Assembly: GCF_000373245.1 (NCBI RefSeq)
Contig: NZ_KB890738.1
Coordinates: 186,001 to 250,000, forward strand
Direction of reading: 5' to 3'
From: Echinicola pacifica DSM 19836
Lineage (GTDB): Bacteria; Bacteroidota; Bacteroidia; Cytophagales; Cyclobacteriaceae
DNA length: 64,000 nucleotides
This document shows, one piece after another, positions 56,258 to 64,000 of the stretch; the stretch's first letter is position 1; each line of letters opens with the position of its first letter. Position numbers and translations under genes: made by a program. The notes under the pieces were generated by a model. That model had not been told where the DNA came from, did not search any database, and saw nothing but the letters and a program-made list of their open reading frames with translations.

Positions 56258-56455
56258 ATGGCCATTGCATTGCTCCTATTATTGAAAACCCTGGCTTATA
56301 CTTCTCTCATCTGTATGGTGCTGGGATATATCAAGCCTATATGGATGCTCTGGTTTCTGGATCAAAGTAATCGATGGATGGTAATCAAAATTTATGGAAC
56401 ATTTACCACCCTATTTTTCGTTTTATATTACTTATTAGAACACTTTCTGTTTTGA
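56258..56455 (+). CDS. Small membrane protein, two helices
   Basis: 65 residues. Hydrophobic spans at about 3-25 (IALLLLLKTLAYTSLICMVL) and 46-64 (GTFTTLFFVLYYLLEHFLF) around a central polar turn LDQSNRWMVIK. Its organisation resembles the 58-residue protein at 17185, but I see no sequence similarity. Function unknown; no terminator before it apart from the infB one. Confidence 0.5.
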   Translation: MAIALLLLLKTLAYTSLICMVLGYIKPIWMLWFLDQSNRWMVIKIYGTFTTLFFVLYYLLEHFLF

Positions 56456-56516
56456 GACCTGAATAATTGGTGCTTCCACTTCAGGAGGTGGATTTGTAGA
56501 ATTAAACCAATAAATA

Positions 56517-56750
56517 ATGAAAAGTACACCAATATCCTTTAGTCATTACGATCAGCTAAAAGCCTGGGCAACGCTCGGTAAAGTCTGTGAAATCAAGTAT
56601 GTAAGGAACAATCAAATGCTAAAAGCGAGCTCCAAAATCGTTGACATCAGAAATGTAAATGGTCATGAATATCTTTTTGGGGAAGACAGCCTGGTGGTGA
56701 GACTAGATCAGCTAATCGCCATCAATGGTCTCTCACTAGAACAACATTAG
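56517..56750 (+). CDS. Rof-like small protein (Rho-binding antiterminator candidate)
   Basis: 77 residues. The pattern of residues matches E. coli Rof (YaeO): FSHYDQLKAWATLGKVCEIK for the Y-D-x-L-x-A block, MLKASSKIVDIRNVNGHEYL for the LxAKASDL-x-NVEYL block, and LVVRLDQLIAIN for the ExRLDKIAS block. Rof binds Rho and blocks its RNA site. The match is by eye and the protein is short, so it is a candidate, not a firm assignment. It has its own terminator. Confidence 0.5.
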   Translation: MKSTPISFSHYDQLKAWATLGKVCEIKYVRNNQMLKASSKIVDIRNVNGHEYLFGEDSLVVRLDQLIAINGLSLEQH

Positions 56751-56762
56751 GAATTTTCTACC

Positions 56763-56788
56763 GCCCACTCCTTCCAGTGGGCTTTTAT
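56763..56788 (+). terminator. Terminator between the Rof-like and methyltransferase genes
   Basis: GCCCACT (56763-56769) with AGTGGGC (56776-56782), 6-base loop, then TTTTATTTTG. Seven bp, stable; the minus-strand methyltransferase gene ends just beyond. Confidence 0.8.
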
Positions 56789-56799
56789 TTTGCCTGGAC

Positions 56800-58005
56800 T
56801 TATTCATCAACTTTCCTGCAATGATAGGCTGCGGCTCTTCCATCCATAAGCGTACAAGCAATTAGGAAATCTTCCCCACCGTCTTTCAATTTATACTTCT
56901 GCTTGATCGCCTCCGCCTTCATTGGATGGTTTCGGCTAAGGACATTGACAGTGCCAGTATTAAATTTCTTTTTTAGGGATTTCTTATCCAACTTCACCTC
57001 TTCCATCACCTCAAAGACCCTTCCGGGAATACCATCGGATAGAACATCGCCTGAATAGAGATGGGTGTGAGTATGGAGTTTGGCAAGCTTATATTGCTGC
57101 GCAAAACTCTTAAAAGCTCCCGACTTGAGTATGGCAACATTAGGAATGACCAAATAGCGGCCCGGCATACCGAGGGCCACCTGAACCTCCGCTTCACTTT
57201 CGAAATCAAAGGTAAAGGGCTTAGGGTTTTGGGAGCTGAGTTCCCAGGCATAAATGGGGCAGCTTAAATCTTGTGAGGCCTCAGCCCTCCAGATCAATAG
57301 CACTTCTTTCACCTCATTTTTATGAGCGACCACATGCAGCTCGGTGATTTCCGGAAGTTCTCTAAGGGCTTCTTTCAGGTCCAGCATCGGTGAAGCCTTA
57401 ATCATTACCACCTTGGCCTTTGAGCTGAGCAGGGGCCAGTGGCTGCACACGTCCGGCTCGCAATCTCCCAATCGATATAATTTCTGATTATGACCTCCAC
57501 GTCTAGCTGGGTCAATATTGATAACATCAAACTGCTCCGAGCAGCCGCTTAGGAAGTCGATAGCATCGGCATTAATAGTTTGATATTTATCCGAATCCTG
57601 GGACAGTTTCGAAAAGTTATAGGTTACAATGCTCGCAAGGTCCTCCTCCCGCTCAATATAGGTAATATGTGAAAAGTCCTGGCCAAGCAGGAAAGTGTCC
57701 ACCCCAAAACCGCCAGTGAGGTCAATGAGAGAATGGCCATTTACCAAGGATCTTTTAAAGTTTGCGGTCTCCTCGGAGGAGCATTGCTCCAGGGAGATTG
57801 ATTTTGGAAAAATGACAGAGGGATTTGCGGCCCATAAGGGCAGCTTGGATTTGGCTCTTTGCCTGGCGGCAATTTGGCCTACGGCAAGCTTAATGTCGAA
57901 GGTATTCTTCTTCGAATGACGTAAAAGCAATTGTGCAGGATCTTCCTGAAGATGATCCTGCACAAATTGAAATAATTCTGAGGTATAGTGCTCGGTAATT
58001 GCCAA
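56800..58005 (-). CDS. Class I SAM methyltransferase, PG_1098/THUMP-like family
   Basis: 401 residues. N-terminal helical region (LLLRHSKKNTFDIKLAVGQI), Rossmann core with LIDLTGGFGVDTFLLGQDF near 90-110, IERE near 116 and the NIDPARRGG motif (NPPY-like) near 158, then a C-terminal domain typical of this family (MKAEAIKQKYKLKDGGEDFL). Probably methylates a tRNA or rRNA, target unknown. The asd gene lies immediately upstream, three bases away. Confidence 0.8.
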   Translation of the reverse strand: MAITEHYTSELFQFVQDHLQEDPAQLLLRHSKKNTFDIKLAVGQIAARQRAKSKLPLWAANPSVIFPKSISLEQCSSEETANFKRSLVNGHSLIDLTGGFGVDTFLLGQDFSHITYIEREEDLASIVTYNFSKLSQDSDKYQTINADAIDFLSGCSEQFDVINIDPARRGGHNQKLYRLGDCEPDVCSHWPLLSSKAKVVMIKASPMLDLKEALRELPEITELHVVAHKNEVKEVLLIWRAEASQDLSCPIYAWELSSQNPKPFTFDFESEAEVQVALGMPGRYLVIPNVAILKSGAFKSFAQQYKLAKLHTHTHLYSGDVLSDGIPGRVFEVMEEVKLDKKSLKKKFNTGTVNVLSRNHPMKAEAIKQKYKLKDGGEDFLIACTLMDGRAAAYHCRKVDE

Positions 58006-58008
58006 GAC

Positions 58009-58998
58009 TTATACCATGCTATGTTCTACCAAGTATTCGGCAATCTGAACCGCATTGGTTGCAGCGCCTTTACGAAGGTTATCAGCCACCACCCACATAT
58101 TTAGAGTATTGGGCTGAGACTCATCTCTTCTTAATCTACCCACGAATACCTCATCTCTTTTATGGGCATTCATCGGCATAGGATATACATTATTAGCCAC
58201 ATCATCCTCCACGATCACTCCTGGAGTAGCTGCCAAAATGTCCTTCACCTCCTGAAGATCAAAATCCTCCTTGAACTCAACATTCAAGGATTCAGAATGA
58301 CCTCCCATCACGGGAATTCTCACTGTGGTGGCGGTCACCTGAATAGTAGGATCATTAAAAATTTTCTTGGTTTCATTGATCATCTTCATTTCCTCTTTGG
58401 TGTAGCCATTTTCCTGGAACACATCAATATGAGGCAATACATTGAGGTCAATTTTATGCGGATAGCACTTTTCACCCTCAGTGCCAGCACGCTCATCCAT
58501 AAGCTGGTTTACAGCTTTGATGCCACTCCCAGTAACGGACTGATACGTGGATACCACCACTCGTTTGATACCATATCTATCTCTCAACTTACTAAGAGCA
58601 AGCACCATCTGAATGGTGGAACAGTTAGGGTTGGCGATGATGCGATCGTCTATTTTCAGATCTTTTGCGTTAATTTCAGGAACTACCAGTTTTTTTGTAG
58701 GATCCATTCTCCAGGCAGAAGAATTATCCACAACGATGGTACCTGCCTCTGCAAATTTCGGGGCCCACTCCTTAGAAGTGTCGCCACCAGCAGAGAATAT
58801 AGCAATGTCTGGTTTTTCTGCTACAGCTTGAGAAAGTCCAATAACTGTAAATTCCTTACCCTTATATTCAATCTTCTTACCTGCAGACCGCTCACTGGCC
58901 ACGAGTAATAATTCGTCAAAAGGGAAATCGTGCTCCGCTAGCACTTCTAGAATCTCCGAGCCCACTAGTCCAGTGGCTCCTACAACAGCTAATTTCAT
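58009..58998 (-). CDS. asd: Aspartate-semialdehyde dehydrogenase
   Basis: 329 residues. NADP Rossmann fold starts AVVGATGLVGSEILEVLAEH; catalytic Cys126 (NPNCSTIQMVLALS), and later PVMGGHSESLNVEF with the proton-relay His. Reduces aspartyl phosphate on the path to lysine/diaminopimelate, threonine and methionine. Divergent from the lamin-tail gene. Confidence 0.96.
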   Translation of the reverse strand: MKLAVVGATGLVGSEILEVLAEHDFPFDELLLVASERSAGKKIEYKGKEFTVIGLSQAVAEKPDIAIFSAGGDTSKEWAPKFAEAGTIVVDNSSAWRMDPTKKLVVPEINAKDLKIDDRIIANPNCSTIQMVLALSKLRDRYGIKRVVVSTYQSVTGSGIKAVNQLMDERAGTEGEKCYPHKIDLNVLPHIDVFQENGYTKEEMKMINETKKIFNDPTIQVTATTVRIPVMGGHSESLNVEFKEDFDLQEVKDILAATPGVIVEDDVANNVYPMPMNAHKRDEVFVGRLRRDESQPNTLNMWVVADNLRKGAATNAVQIAEYLVEHSMV

Positions 58999-59202
58999 GA
59001 TTGAAAACTTTCTATTTATTAATTTTATTGTTATTTTATTCTTTACTCCAAATCAAAAAATTTTGAAATGGATTTGAATGGGCTTGCCTCATATCTTTTA
59101 CCAATCAAAAGTAAAATCTATTCGACAATCCAGTTTTTGTACCTGTTACCCTCGCCGGATAGGACGAGCACTTTTTATTCTAAGAAATTAAATTTCGAAC
59201 CA

Positions 59203-61404
59203 ATGAAAAATAAACTTCTTACTCTTCTAGTGTATTTGGCTTCGGTGATTTCCTCAGAATCCCAAGGATACGCCTCCTTAGCCTATGGCAAAATGCAAAG
59301 TACTGTTGCCTCTTTGCCAGCTATTATTTTTAGTGCCGCAAGTTACGGAAAATCATTCACTAACGAAGGAGAATACCACAAAATAAATCACGAAATCGAT
59401 CCCCACAAAGGCGCTTTATCACTACTACAGGAGCAAAATCCTTTCAGCAATTCCCAAAGCCCACCTTTGGATTCCCTCCAACTGACCAAAGTGACCCTGT
59501 TGGCGGCGCAGAAAATCCTCTTATCCTTTAATCAATCCCTCGATTCTACCTTTGTGGTGATTCCAGACTCCTATACCGTCAATGGCCAGACGCCAAGTGA
59601 AGTAAACTGGGGCCAATTTAACCACCAGGTAATCCTAAGCTTGGACCAAGCCCTGCGGCCTAATGAGAATATTCAGGTCTATATAAAGGATCTCTATTCC
59701 TCTGAGGGCTTTCTTTTGACGCCAGTCCATACCTCCACTCTCCTGCGCCAAAGCAGCAGCCTAGGCTTCAAGGATCTCGTCATCAATGAGATCATGCCTG
59801 GGCCAAAATCCATCAATCCGCTGCCCTATGCTGAATATGTCGAAATCTTTAACCCCAGCAGTAAATCGATATCGCTTGGAGGATTTGTCCTCAAAAACGC
59901 CAAAAGAAATGGCCTTTTGCCTGAGGCTAGTATTGCTCCTGGCGAATACCTCATCCTCTGCCCTGTGGGATATGAAGAGGCTTTTGGGGCCTACGGCAAG
60001 GTAATTCCCATTCAGAAATGGCCCAGATATGTCAATGGTGGCGACAAGGTCTTCCTCTATGATGAATCTGGAATAGTAATCGACAGCCTGAGCTATTCCA
60101 AAAGCAGCTATCAAAGCTCAAGGCAGTACAGTGGCGGACTGAGCTTGGAAGTGGTCAATCCTTATTTCAAATGTGATCAAAGCCTGCTATTACGTGCATC
60201 CGAAGATGCAAAAAAAGGCAGTCCGGGCAAGCAAAATTCTGTATATGACAATACCCCAGATCAACGTGGCCCCATGCTCCTACAGGTCAAGGTGATCGAT
60301 AGCCTTAGTCTCGAATTGGTCTTTGATGAAAATATTGCCTCCAACCTCACTTACGGAGACTATCCCATCACTCCATTCCTCGCTATCAAGTCAATTTTCT
60401 TTAAGCCGGGGAGTCAAAACCAATTATTTATTAGCCTGGAGGAACCTATAAAAGAAAAAACACTCTATAAGATCGAATTAAAAAACCTGTTTGATTGCTC
60501 AGGAAACTCCCTGCAAAAGGAATATAGCAGCCTCCCTTTCCAACGCCCCTCCATCGCCATACAAGGTGATATTATCATCAATGAGCTCCTCTTCAACCCC
60601 AGATCTGGCAGCCCAAAATTCGTGGAGATTTATAATAATTCACCAAAATTCATCAATCTCCAGGATTGGAAACTGGCCAATCTAAAAGAAGCCGAACTGG
60701 ATAGTAAAAAGGTCATAAGCACGGAGACACTTATCCTTGCCCCCTTTGACTATATGGTTTTTTGCACAGACTTGGGCCTTCTATATCAGGAATATCCCAA
60801 AGGAAAGCCTGACAAATGGCTCGAGCTATCCAGCCTACCAAGCTATCCGATAGCAGGAGGTACGGTGGTAATTCTCAGCCCTGAGGAGGAGGTGGACGAG
60901 CGATTCACCTATAGTGAGGACCTTCACCATCCGCTTTTACAAGACTCAAAGGGCGTATCGCTGGAGCGAATTTCACCAATAGAACCTGCACTAAACCCAG
61001 ACAACTGGCATTCGGCCTCTTCCTCTGTAGGATTTGCGAGTCCTGGTTATAAGAACAGTCACTTTATGGAAGGGGAAACCGCCGGTATGGGAATCATCAT
61101 TGAGCCGAAGGTATTCCTCCCTGAGGCCGTGGGAGAGCAGCCATTCACCACTCTCAATTATATTCTGGACAAGCCAGGCTATACCGGCACCATCCGGATC
61201 TATAGCACTCAGGGCATGCTTGTACGCACCATCTGCTCCAATGCTCTATGGGGAGCTCAGGGGTTCTATACCTGGAATGGCCTGAGCGATCAGGGAGCAC
61301 GGCTCCGCCCGGGATACTATGTGGTGCTTACGGAGATGGTGCATCCTTCCGGGCAAATCATCACGCTCAAAGACACAGTGGTCATAGGCAGTAAAATAAA
61401 ATAA
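59203..61404 (+). CDS. Large exported protein with two lamin-tail domains and a FlgD-like C-terminus
   Basis: 733 residues from the ATG at 59203, whose signal peptide is MKNKLLTLLVYLASVISSES then Gln; the longer frame upstream adds 45 untypical residues. First LTD around 190-330 (VINEIMPGPKSINPLPYAEY then VEIFNPSSKSISLGG), second around 470-610 (IINELLFNPRSGSPKFVEIY), an Ig-like segment between, and a FlgD-type end (GFYTWNGLSDQGARLRPGYY). No enzyme motif; likely a surface or matrix structural protein. LTD-FlgD proteins are frequent in Cytophagales. No standard T9SS CTD signature is obvious. Confidence 0.75.
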   Translation: MKNKLLTLLVYLASVISSESQGYASLAYGKMQSTVASLPAIIFSAASYGKSFTNEGEYHKINHEIDPHKGALSLLQEQNPFSNSQSPPLDSLQLTKVTLLAAQKILLSFNQSLDSTFVVIPDSYTVNGQTPSEVNWGQFNHQVILSLDQALRPNENIQVYIKDLYSSEGFLLTPVHTSTLLRQSSSLGFKDLVINEIMPGPKSINPLPYAEYVEIFNPSSKSISLGGFVLKNAKRNGLLPEASIAPGEYLILCPVGYEEAFGAYGKVIPIQKWPRYVNGGDKVFLYDESGIVIDSLSYSKSSYQSSRQYSGGLSLEVVNPYFKCDQSLLLRASEDAKKGSPGKQNSVYDNTPDQRGPMLLQVKVIDSLSLELVFDENIASNLTYGDYPITPFLAIKSIFFKPGSQNQLFISLEEPIKEKTLYKIELKNLFDCSGNSLQKEYSSLPFQRPSIAIQGDIIINELLFNPRSGSPKFVEIYNNSPKFINLQDWKLANLKEAELDSKKVISTETLILAPFDYMVFCTDLGLLYQEYPKGKPDKWLELSSLPSYPIAGGTVVILSPEEEVDERFTYSEDLHHPLLQDSKGVSLERISPIEPALNPDNWHSASSSVGFASPGYKNSHFMEGETAGMGIIIEPKVFLPEAVGEQPFTTLNYILDKPGYTGTIRIYSTQGMLVRTICSNALWGAQGFYTWNGLSDQGARLRPGYYVVLTEMVHPSGQIITLKDTVVIGSKIK

Positions 61405-61450
61405 GTAGGTGACACAATTATATTTATCGTATCCGGAAAGATGATCCCAC

Positions 61451-61485
61451 AGCCTATTCAGAGCTATAATATAGAGAATAAGGCT
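61451..61485. repeat. Stem-loop between convergent genes
   Basis: AGCCTATTC (61451-61459) pairs with GAAT-AGGCT (61476-61485, one bulged A), with an inner CTATA/TATAG. No U-tract. It lies in the 88-base gap between the lamin-tail gene and the isoaspartyl peptidase gene and may end both transcripts. Confidence 0.4.
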
Positions 61486-61492
61486 ATGATCG

Positions 61493-62590
61493 CTATAAGC
61501 CTTCCTCCTCATCTCCATAGATGAAAGTTTTTGCCTCGCCCTTCTGTCGGATATATCCCCTATACATTCCTGCGGAATTAAAAGGCATAGCAATATTTCC
61601 AAAACGGTCAATGCTAATCACCCCGCCACTACCGTCCATTTCCACGAGCTGCTCCATGACCACCTCATCTGCGGCCTCAGAGAGCGATTTATTCCCATAC
61701 CTCATAATGGAAGCGATCTCATGAGCGACCACATTTCTGATAAAAAATTCCCCGTGGCCCGTGGCGGAAACAGCGCAGGTGGCATTGTCAGCATAAGTAC
61801 CAGCGCCAATTACCGGCACATCCCCCACGCGCCCATACCGCTTATTGGTCATCCCTCCAGTGGAGGTGGCTGCCGCTATATTGCCATGCTGGTCCAGAGC
61901 CACCGCACCCACGGTGCCGTATTTACGGTCATTAAAATAGGGGTCCTCCAGTTCTAGCTGCCGGATAGAGGAATGATCCAATTGTTGTTTTTCCGTTTCA
62001 CGGATTTTCATTAGTTGCTGATATCTTTTTTCATCTCTAAAATACCCAGGATCTACAATTTCCAGATTTTGCTCGCGGGCAAACTGCTCTGCGCCGCGCC
62101 CCACCATAAATACATGAGGGCTATTGATCATCACTTGGTAAGCCCCCTGAATGGGACTTTTGACAATGGTAAGCTCGGCTACAGCGCCAGCATTTCTATC
62201 CCGCCCATCCATGATAGCGGCATCCATTTCATTACGGCCATCATGAGTAAATACAGCTCCCCTTCCGGCATTGAAAAGCGGTGAATCCTCCATGACCTGG
62301 ACGGCTGCTATCACCGCTAAGGTGGCCTCACCACCATTCTCGAGCACTTCAAAGCCAGCGTTTAGGGCTTCTTCTAGTTTTTGGCGATATTCTTTTTCCT
62401 GCTCAGGCTTAAGATTTTCTCTTTTGATAGTGCCTGCCCCACCATGTATGGCCAGCGCAAAGCCCTTTAGAGAATCTTGCTGCGATAGGGGCTCCTTTTC
62501 TAATATTTCTTTTTCATTGCTTTTTGGCGAACAGCCTTGTCCAAAAACTAAAAACAACCCAATGATCCAAAACAGATATCTACCTTCCAT
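61493..62590 (-). CDS. Isoaspartyl peptidase/L-asparaginase lipoprotein (Ntn hydrolase)
   Basis: 365 residues from the ATG at 62588-62590 (MEGRYLFWIIGLFLVFGQGC); an ATG 18 bases upstream is also possible. Lipobox Cys then a linker, IHGGAGTIKREN near 46-57, NAGRGAVFTHDGRNEMDAAI near 104-123, and the autocleavage nucleophile Thr226 in KYGTVGAVALDQ with TSTGGMTNKRYGRVGDVPVI. Cleaves isoaspartyl dipeptides and L-asparagine; the lipoprotein form would act at the membrane surface. Long internal insertion of about 60 residues before Thr226. Confidence 0.88.
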   Translation of the reverse strand: MEGRYLFWIIGLFLVFGQGCSPKSNEKEILEKEPLSQQDSLKGFALAIHGGAGTIKRENLKPEQEKEYRQKLEEALNAGFEVLENGGEATLAVIAAVQVMEDSPLFNAGRGAVFTHDGRNEMDAAIMDGRDRNAGAVAELTIVKSPIQGAYQVMINSPHVFMVGRGAEQFAREQNLEIVDPGYFRDEKRYQQLMKIRETEKQQLDHSSIRQLELEDPYFNDRKYGTVGAVALDQHGNIAAATSTGGMTNKRYGRVGDVPVIGAGTYADNATCAVSATGHGEFFIRNVVAHEIASIMRYGNKSLSEAADEVVMEQLVEMDGSGGVISIDRFGNIAMPFNSAGMYRGYIRQKGEAKTFIYGDEEEGL

Positions 62591-62665
62591 AAAATTAAAA
62601 TAAATCATTTTCAAACCTTTTCCGTAATTATACAATATAGTAAATCAGATAACTTAATAATAAAA

Positions 62666-62700
62666 TGAACTAGCATGAATTATGCAGTTCATATTTTTTC
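62666..62700. promoter_or_regulatory. Terminator-like hairpin upstream of the DksA-like gene
   Basis: TGAACT-A-GCAT (62666-62676) pairs with ATGC-AGTTCA (62682-62691), ten bp with one bulged A and a GAATT loop, followed by TATTTTTTC. There is no plus-strand gene before it since 61404. So it is either an attenuator in the leader of the DksA-like gene at 62782 or a stand-alone operator. Confidence 0.45.
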
Positions 62701-62781
62701 TTTCCAAAACTCCACCTTATTTTAGGGAACTTTTTGAAAGAAGAAAATCATTTAGACATCATCATGTAACGCCGTAGAATT

Positions 62782-63165
62782 ATGAGTCAAGAAGAGAAAA
62801 CATCCTATTCCAGAGATGAATTAAAAGAGTTTGAAGAATTAATCATGAGTAAGCTGACCGTGGCGAAAGGGGAATTACTTTCTCTTAAAGAGACGTTAAG
62901 CAAAAAAAATGATAGTGGAACAGATTTCACTGCCTCCACCTCCAAATTACTGGAAGATGGTGCCGACACGCTAGAGCGTGAGAGCTTAAGTCAGCTGGCA
63001 GCGCGTCAGCAGAAATTTATCATCAATCTTGAGAATGCTTTGATCAGAATCAAGAATGGTACCTATGGTGTATGCGTGGATACTGGTAAGCTTATCGCCA
63101 AAGAAAGGCTAAAAGCAGTGCCCCATACCATGCACTCTATTGAAGCAAAACTATCAAAGAAATAA
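62782..63165 (+). CDS. DksA/TraR-family protein with reduced zinc finger
   Basis: 127 residues: N-terminal coiled coil (DELKEFEELIMSKLTVAKGE) and the family's GTYGVCVDTGKLIAKERLKA at 93-112, then VPHTMHSIEAKL. Of the usual four zinc-finger Cys only one remains (Cys98); His and Ser stand where others would be. This reduced form is common in Bacteroidota. Binds RNA polymerase in the secondary channel, with a function near that of DksA. The scpB start is two bases after its stop. Confidence 0.82.
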   Translation: MSQEEKTSYSRDELKEFEELIMSKLTVAKGELLSLKETLSKKNDSGTDFTASTSKLLEDGADTLERESLSQLAARQQKFIINLENALIRIKNGTYGVCVDTGKLIAKERLKAVPHTMHSIEAKLSKK

Positions 63166-63167
63166 AG

Positions 63168-63728
63168 GTGGAATTTCTTCACAGACATATTGAAGCATTG
63201 ATATTCTGTTCACCGTCTCCGTTGGGCCTGGATGAGATCCAGAAATGCCTGACGGAGATGTTTGAGTCAGAGGTACCCAAAGAGCATGTGGAAGAGGCCA
63301 TCACCGATCTACAGCGGAAATATCATGAGGATGAATTCAGTTTTGCGCTAGAGCACCTAGGCAACGGCTACCAATTCCTCACTAAACCTGCCTACCAAAC
63401 CAGCATCTCTATATTGCTCAAGCAGCAATCCACCAAAAGGCTGTCTGTGGCTCAGATGGAAACACTCTCCATCATCGCCTATAAGCAGCCGGTCACCAAA
63501 ACAGAAATGGAGCATATCCGCGGGGTAAACTGTGACTATTCGGTGCAGAAATTACTCGAAAAGGAACTGATCACCATAAAAGGAAAGTCTGACAGCATTG
63601 GCAGACCCTTGCTATATGGCACCAGCGATAAGTTCATGGAGTATTTTGGCATCAATAGCCTAAAAGACCTTCCCCAACCCAAGGATTTCAACCCCGAAGA
63701 AAATCAGATTGGCATTGAAAAAGACTAA
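63168..63728 (+). CDS. scpB: Segregation and condensation protein B
   Basis: 186 residues, GTG start directly after the upstream stop. Two winged-helix domains: IEALIFCSPSPLGLDEIQKC near 6-25 and the ScpB block QMETLSIIAYKQPVTKTEME near 104-123, then IRGVNCDYSVQKLLEKELI. Works with SMC and ScpA in chromosome condensation. Likely cotranscribed with the DksA-like gene. Confidence 0.94.
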   Translation: MEFLHRHIEALIFCSPSPLGLDEIQKCLTEMFESEVPKEHVEEAITDLQRKYHEDEFSFALEHLGNGYQFLTKPAYQTSISILLKQQSTKRLSVAQMETLSIIAYKQPVTKTEMEHIRGVNCDYSVQKLLEKELITIKGKSDSIGRPLLYGTSDKFMEYFGINSLKDLPQPKDFNPEENQIGIEKD

Positions 63729-63770
63729 TAAATATTTTCATTGACTTCGTATTTTAATTGAATAAGTCTG

Positions 63771-63778
63771 TATCTTTG
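63771..63778 (+). promoter_or_regulatory. -7 promoter core before the last gene
   Basis: TATCTTTG, exact TAnnTTTG match, about 80 bases before the ATG at 63859. A TTGAC at 63741 is too far for a normal -33. Confidence 0.5.
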
Positions 63779-63858
63779 CAGCCTCATTTACACGGGCATC
63801 AATTCACTAAGAATGAAGCCTTTATATAATCAAAATACAGCAGAGATGCTGCAACATT

Positions 63859-64000
63859 ATGAAAAATCAGCGCAGAAACAGCCGGAACGATCAAAAGGAC
63901 TTCTCAGGCAAGCCAAAAGAAGAAAGAAGAGATCCGAAAAGCGCCCATTCTAAAAGCCGCAGACCCGACAGCAACTTCCGCAAAGGGAAACCTGAGGACG
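63859..64000 (+). CDS. Probable pseudouridine synthase, N-terminal part (gene runs off the right edge)
   Basis: Forty-seven codons: MKNQRRNSRNDQKDFSGKPK then EERRDPKSAHSKSRRPDSNF and continuing. Only the extremely basic, disordered N-terminal extension is visible. In Bacteroidota a gene with such a start after scpB is usually an RluB-type rRNA pseudouridine synthase, so the call rests on neighbourhood and composition only. Confidence 0.45.
   Translation, partial: MKNQRRNSRNDQKDFSGKPKEERRDPKSAHSKSRRPDSNFRKGKPED

Noticed and set aside
59068-59202. Extended N-terminus of the lamin-tail protein
   Set aside because: The 45 extra residues are untypical, and the internal ATG at 59203 is followed by a good signal peptide.
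1-64000. CRISPR arrays, prophage, conjugative or integrase genes
   Set aside because: No regularly spaced repeats and no mobility genes are visible on either strand; the window is essentially core chromosome.

Overview
The window is a chromosomal segment of a Bacteroidota bacterium, most likely from the order Cytophagales. The evidence is the gene content (DUF6089 and DUF4421 barrel proteins, S9 dipeptidyl peptidase, TPR/LytTR signalling, lamin-tail surface protein, eukaryote-type dimeric GlyRS), signal peptides followed by Gln, and promoter cores matching the Bacteroidota -7 element TAnnTTTG. It is mostly core genome. I see no rRNA, tRNA, CRISPR array, insertion sequence, integrase or prophage.

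Layout. 1-3.8 kb is a minus-strand envelope/NAD operon (CBS protein, nadK, DUF6089, uppS, bamA cut by the left edge). 4.2-8.0 kb is a divergent block: pabA-like, cvpA and yqeY-like to the left; pdxJ, an alpha/beta hydrolase and an RsmI-like methyltransferase to the right. 8.0-9.8 kb is mostly non-coding, with one small predicted DNA-binding protein. 9.9-15.6 kb is a tripartite RND efflux operon with a complete -33/-7 promoter. 15.8-18.4 kb holds DUF4421, a very small membrane-protein gene and an AT-rich, hairpin-rich spacer. 18.4-21.3 kb has two glycosyltransferases and an aspartate-type aminotransferase.

21.6-28.5 kb is the most accessory-looking stretch: a YwqK-like exported protein, a TPR sensor kinase, a lipoprotein, a LytTR response regulator, a decayed TPR fragment and an MltF-type lytic transglycosylase. 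28.6-36.2 kb: glyS with an unusually elaborate 3' RNA fold, two small hypothetical genes, a DPP-IV-like peptidase, ddl and metK. 36.5-43 kb: yraN, lipB, an unknown gene, a 3'-5' exonuclease, rnr, a polyprenyl synthase and a rhomboid protease.

43-47.9 kb is a galactose cluster (galM, galK, galT) with a LacI-family regulator and a LacI-type palindrome in front of galM. 48-50.5 kb: cysS with a probable zinc glutaminyl cyclase. 51.1-56 kb: rimP-nusA-infB with a strong leader hairpin. The right end carries a Rof-like small protein, a PG_1098-type methyltransferase, asd, a lamin-tail surface protein, an isoaspartyl peptidase lipoprotein, a DksA-like protein with a reduced zinc finger, scpB, and the first 47 codons of a probable pseudouridine synthase.

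No clearly new multi-gene system is visible. The best unexplained signals are the nested stem structure after glyS, the sub-60-residue membrane protein with its own palindrome and terminator, the Rof-like protein, and several palindromes or hairpins at promoters.
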